Source of the DNA: Rhizobium oryziradicis
GTDB taxonomy: Bacteria > Pseudomonadota > Alphaproteobacteria > Rhizobiales > Rhizobiaceae
Direction: 5' to 3'
Assembly: GCF_001939045.1 (NCBI RefSeq)
Contig: NZ_MKIM01000033.1
Span: 62,001 to 126,000, forward strand
Length of the DNA stretch: 64,000 bases
Numbering within the stretch: position 1 is the stretch's first letter; every line of letters starts with the position of its first letter. Shown here in pieces: positions 62,003 through 64,000 of the stretch. Position numbers and translations under genes: made by a program. The notes below the pieces were generated by a model. It did not search any database. It saw only the letters and a program-made list of their open reading frames with translations, and had not been told where the DNA came from.

Positions 62003-63340
62003 TTATGCCGCAGCAGGTGCTGGCAGCTCCTCAATCACATCAATTTCTTCCGGCAAATTACCAGCCATGGCGGCGTTGAACTTTTCAACGTCAAGTTCAT
62101 TTTCCCAGCGGGCAACAACCACGGTTGCAACAGCGTTGCCAACGAAGTTGGTCAGCGCGCGGCATTCCGACATGAAACGGTCAATGCCGAGAATAAGCGC
62201 CATGCCCGCGATTGGAACGGAAGGAACGACGGACAGGGTGGCTGCCAGCGTGATAAAGCCCGCACCGGTGATGCCTGCGGCACCCTTGGAGCTCAGCATT
62301 GCCACCAGCAGCAGCAAAATCTGATCACCGAAAGACAGGTGAATGTCTGTTGCCTGGGCAATAAACAGGGCGGCCAATGTCATGTAGATATTGGTGCCAT
62401 CCAGATTGAAGGAATAGCCGGTTGGAATAACCAGACCAACAACCGAGCGCTTGCAGCCCGCACGCTCCATCTTGGCCATCAGGCCGGGCAAGGCTGCCTC
62501 GGACGATGATGTGCCGAGCACCAGCAGCAGTTCTTCTTTGATATAACGGATCAAAGCCAGAATGGAGAACTTGTTGTAACGCGCCACGGCACCGAGGACG
62601 ACGAGCACGAACAACAGGGACGTGACATAGAAAGTCGCAATCAGGTAGGCGAGATTGGTCACCGAACCAATGCCGTATTTGCCGATGGTGAAAGCCATGG
62701 CACCAAAGGCCCCCACGGGAGCTGCCTTCATCAAAATTGCCACCAGCTTGAACACTGGCACGGTCAAAGATTGAAGGAAATTGGTGACAGGTTTGGCTGC
62801 ATCGCCAACCATGGCCAATGCGACACCAAACAGAATGGAGAAGAAAAGAACCTGAAGGATATTGCCGGAGGCGAAGGCACCGACGATCGTATCAGGAATG
62901 ATCTCCATCAAGAAGCCGGTGATGCTCGCGTCATGCGCTTTCTGGGCGTAAGACGTCACAACCTTGGCATCCAGCGTGGCTGGATTGATGTGCATACCTG
63001 CGCCCGGCTGAACGACGTTGGAAACCAACATCCCAACTGCCAGGGCAAGAGTGGAGAAAACCAGGAAGTAAATCATGGCTTTGCCTGCCACGCGGCCGAC
63101 TTTTTTCAGGTCGCTCATACCGGCAATTCCGGTTGCGACGGTCAGAAAAATCACTGGCGCGATGACCATTTTAACGAGCTTGATGAAAGCGTCGCCAAGA
63201 GGCTTCATCGATTCGCCAACGGATGGGTAATAGTGCCCCAGCACAATGCCGATAATGATGGCGGTGATGACCTGAAAATACAGGTGACGATAAAATGGAA
63301 GCTTGCCACCCTGTGGGGCGGCGGACGTGTCTATATGCAT
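62003..63340 (-). CDS. dctA: C4-dicarboxylate transporter DctA
   Basis: 445 residues, DAACS family, with about eight membrane helices and two re-entrant loops. Landmarks: MVIAPVIFLTVATGIAGM near residue 60, LGTSSSEAALPGLMAKMERAG near 265 (serine-rich re-entrant loop) and GYSFNLDGTNIYMTLAALFIAQ near 310 for substrate and cation binding. It imports succinate, fumarate and malate with protons. Transcription from the sigma-54 promoter at 63431-63445 under DctBD control is expected. Confidence 0.96.
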   Translation of the reverse strand: MHIDTSAAPQGGKLPFYRHLYFQVITAIIIGIVLGHYYPSVGESMKPLGDAFIKLVKMVIAPVIFLTVATGIAGMSDLKKVGRVAGKAMIYFLVFSTLALAVGMLVSNVVQPGAGMHINPATLDAKVVTSYAQKAHDASITGFLMEIIPDTIVGAFASGNILQVLFFSILFGVALAMVGDAAKPVTNFLQSLTVPVFKLVAILMKAAPVGAFGAMAFTIGKYGIGSVTNLAYLIATFYVTSLLFVLVVLGAVARYNKFSILALIRYIKEELLLVLGTSSSEAALPGLMAKMERAGCKRSVVGLVIPTGYSFNLDGTNIYMTLAALFIAQATDIHLSFGDQILLLLVAMLSSKGAAGITGAGFITLAATLSVVPSVPIAGMALILGIDRFMSECRALTNFVGNAVATVVVARWENELDVEKFNAAMAGNLPEEIDVIEELPAPAAA

Positions 63341-63430
63341 CTGACCCTCCGTAAGCGCCCCAACCGAATGGATCGGCCTCCCGGGGCATCAGTAAATTTC
63401 AACATCACTGCAGATGTTTGGTTATACTCA

Positions 63431-63445
63431 GCAAAGACCGTGCCA
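63431..63445 (-). promoter_or_regulatory. Sigma-54 promoter of dctA
   Basis: On the minus strand TGGCACGGTCTTTGC has the -24 GG and -12 GC of RpoN promoters with the correct spacing. It lies about 95 bases before the dctA start. Confidence 0.85.
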
Positions 63446-63519
63446 AGTTGGGTTTGACATAGAAAGTCATTGAAAAAACAAGAAAAAGCCAAAGTCTTTT
63501 CCAACGAAGCCTGAAGATT

Positions 63520-63568
63520 TGCGCGGATGTTCGCGCATGCGGTTGCAATGTGTGCGGAAAAATGCACA
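63520..63568. promoter_or_regulatory. Probable DctD activator sites
   Basis: Two inverted repeats, TGCGCGGATGTTCGCGCA (63520-63537) and TGTGCGGAAAAATGCACA (63551-63568), lie about 75-135 bases upstream of the sigma-54 promoter. Tandem DctD sites upstream of dctA are known in rhizobia; the second overlaps one possible start of dctB. Confidence 0.65.
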
Positions 63569-63577
63569 ACATCCGAA

Positions 63578-64000
63578 ATGGTGGTTCGCGCACAACATCA
63601 AGAAACGGGTTTGTCGGCTTTGCCATCAAGGCCCAGAAAGCCATGGTTTTTCCTGGCGCTTATTGCACTGTGCGTCACGGGCTTTGGGCTGTATGCGGCT
63701 GGCGTTTATGGGCGCAATTCTGCCCTCAACGACACGGAAGAACAGGCAAAGGTCAGCGCGGGGCTAAAAGTTGCGTTTCTGCGCGCCGTGCTGGAGCGCC
63801 CCCGCTCCTTGCCGTTGTTGCTGGCGGAAGACCAGCAAGTGTTGGACGCCCTGAATTTAAAAACCTCAGCTGCCGTGATCCGTTTGAGCGACAAGTTGGA
63901 ACGCCTTGTTGCGGCCACAGGCGCATCAGTTTTATACGTGACCAATGCGCAAGGCGTGGCCATTGCGTCGAGCAATTGGCAGCAGGCCGATAGTTTCGTC
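63578..64000 (+). CDS. dctB: C4-dicarboxylate sensor histidine kinase DctB, N-terminal part
   Basis: 141 codons are inside the window, running off its end. A membrane helix at about residues 23-43 (WFFLALIALCVTGFGLY) begins the sensor, followed by the periplasmic DctB domain with FLRAVLERPRSLPLLLAED near residue 70 and VLYVTNAQGVAIASSNW. It senses dicarboxylates and phosphorylates DctD. Divergent from dctA. An in-frame ATG at 63548 is an alternative start; neither has a good ribosome-binding site. Confidence 0.88.
   Translation, partial: MVVRAQHQETGLSALPSRPRKPWFFLALIALCVTGFGLYAAGVYGRNSALNDTEEQAKVSAGLKVAFLRAVLERPRSLPLLLAEDQQVLDALNLKTSAAVIRLSDKLERLVAATGASVLYVTNAQGVAIASSNWQQADSFV

Noticed and set aside
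1..64000. CRISPR arrays, insertion sequences or transposases
   Set aside because: No regular repeat-spacer pattern and no transposase-like protein was found; the only mobile-element trace is the integrase remnant.

Overview
The window looks like a Rhizobiales chromosome or chromid segment, most likely Rhizobiaceae (Agrobacterium/Allorhizobium/Rhizobium). The evidence is the pcaDCHGB + pcaQ and pcaIJF + pcaR layout with an AraC-type pobR, a dctA/dctB pair with a sigma-54 promoter, RIME-like intergenic palindromes, a fused SecDF, and genes dense in ABC and TRAP transport. The species cannot be fixed from sequence alone. Gene density is high, with many ATGA/GTGA/TTGA start-stop overlaps.

Layout. 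1-4785: sugar ABC transporter (divergent ATPase, binding protein, two permeases) with a ROK repressor. 5230-6621: a Sad-type aldehyde dehydrogenase. 6666-17145: a complete 4-hydroxybenzoate/protocatechuate (beta-ketoadipate) module, pcaF-J-I, pcaR, pobR, pobA, pcaQ, pcaD-C-H-G-B, converting 4-hydroxybenzoate to acetyl-CoA and succinyl-CoA under three regulators. 17152-18147: AcuI/YhdH-type reductase. 18497-21430: an FtsK-family translocase without membrane segments. 21522-34826: LysR regulator, dipeptide-type ABC transporter and five hydrolases (MlrC/M81, two M20, gamma-glutamyltransferase-like, amidase), which reads as one uptake-and-degradation system for an unidentified amide or peptide; this is the best candidate for an undescribed system. 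34823-38628: ferric iron ABC transporter with an IRO-box-like site. 38764-45788: MscS-type channel, a possible leader peptide, an ABC exporter, SecDF. 46557-48070: YoaK-type membrane protein, tRNA-Ser(UGA), an integrase remnant and a small membrane protein, the scar of a lost integrative element. 48188-52977: TRAP transporter, a DapA-superfamily lyase and a GntR regulator. 52998-57990: cytochrome bo-type quinol oxidase cyoABCD with SURF1. 58353-59664: ECF sigma and anti-sigma. 59757-61946: Bax inhibitor-1 family protein, pseudoazurin and NnrU. 62003-64000: dctA and the start of dctB.

Regulatory DNA is unusually readable: TTCG-N9-CGAA sites near the sugar transporter and its ROK gene; inverted repeats at pcaI/pcaR and pcaQ/pcaD; FNR-like boxes at cyoA and between pseudoazurin and nnrU; an IRO box before the iron transporter; a sigma-54 promoter plus inverted repeats before dctA. 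All functional calls are from reading the sequence; no database search was run.
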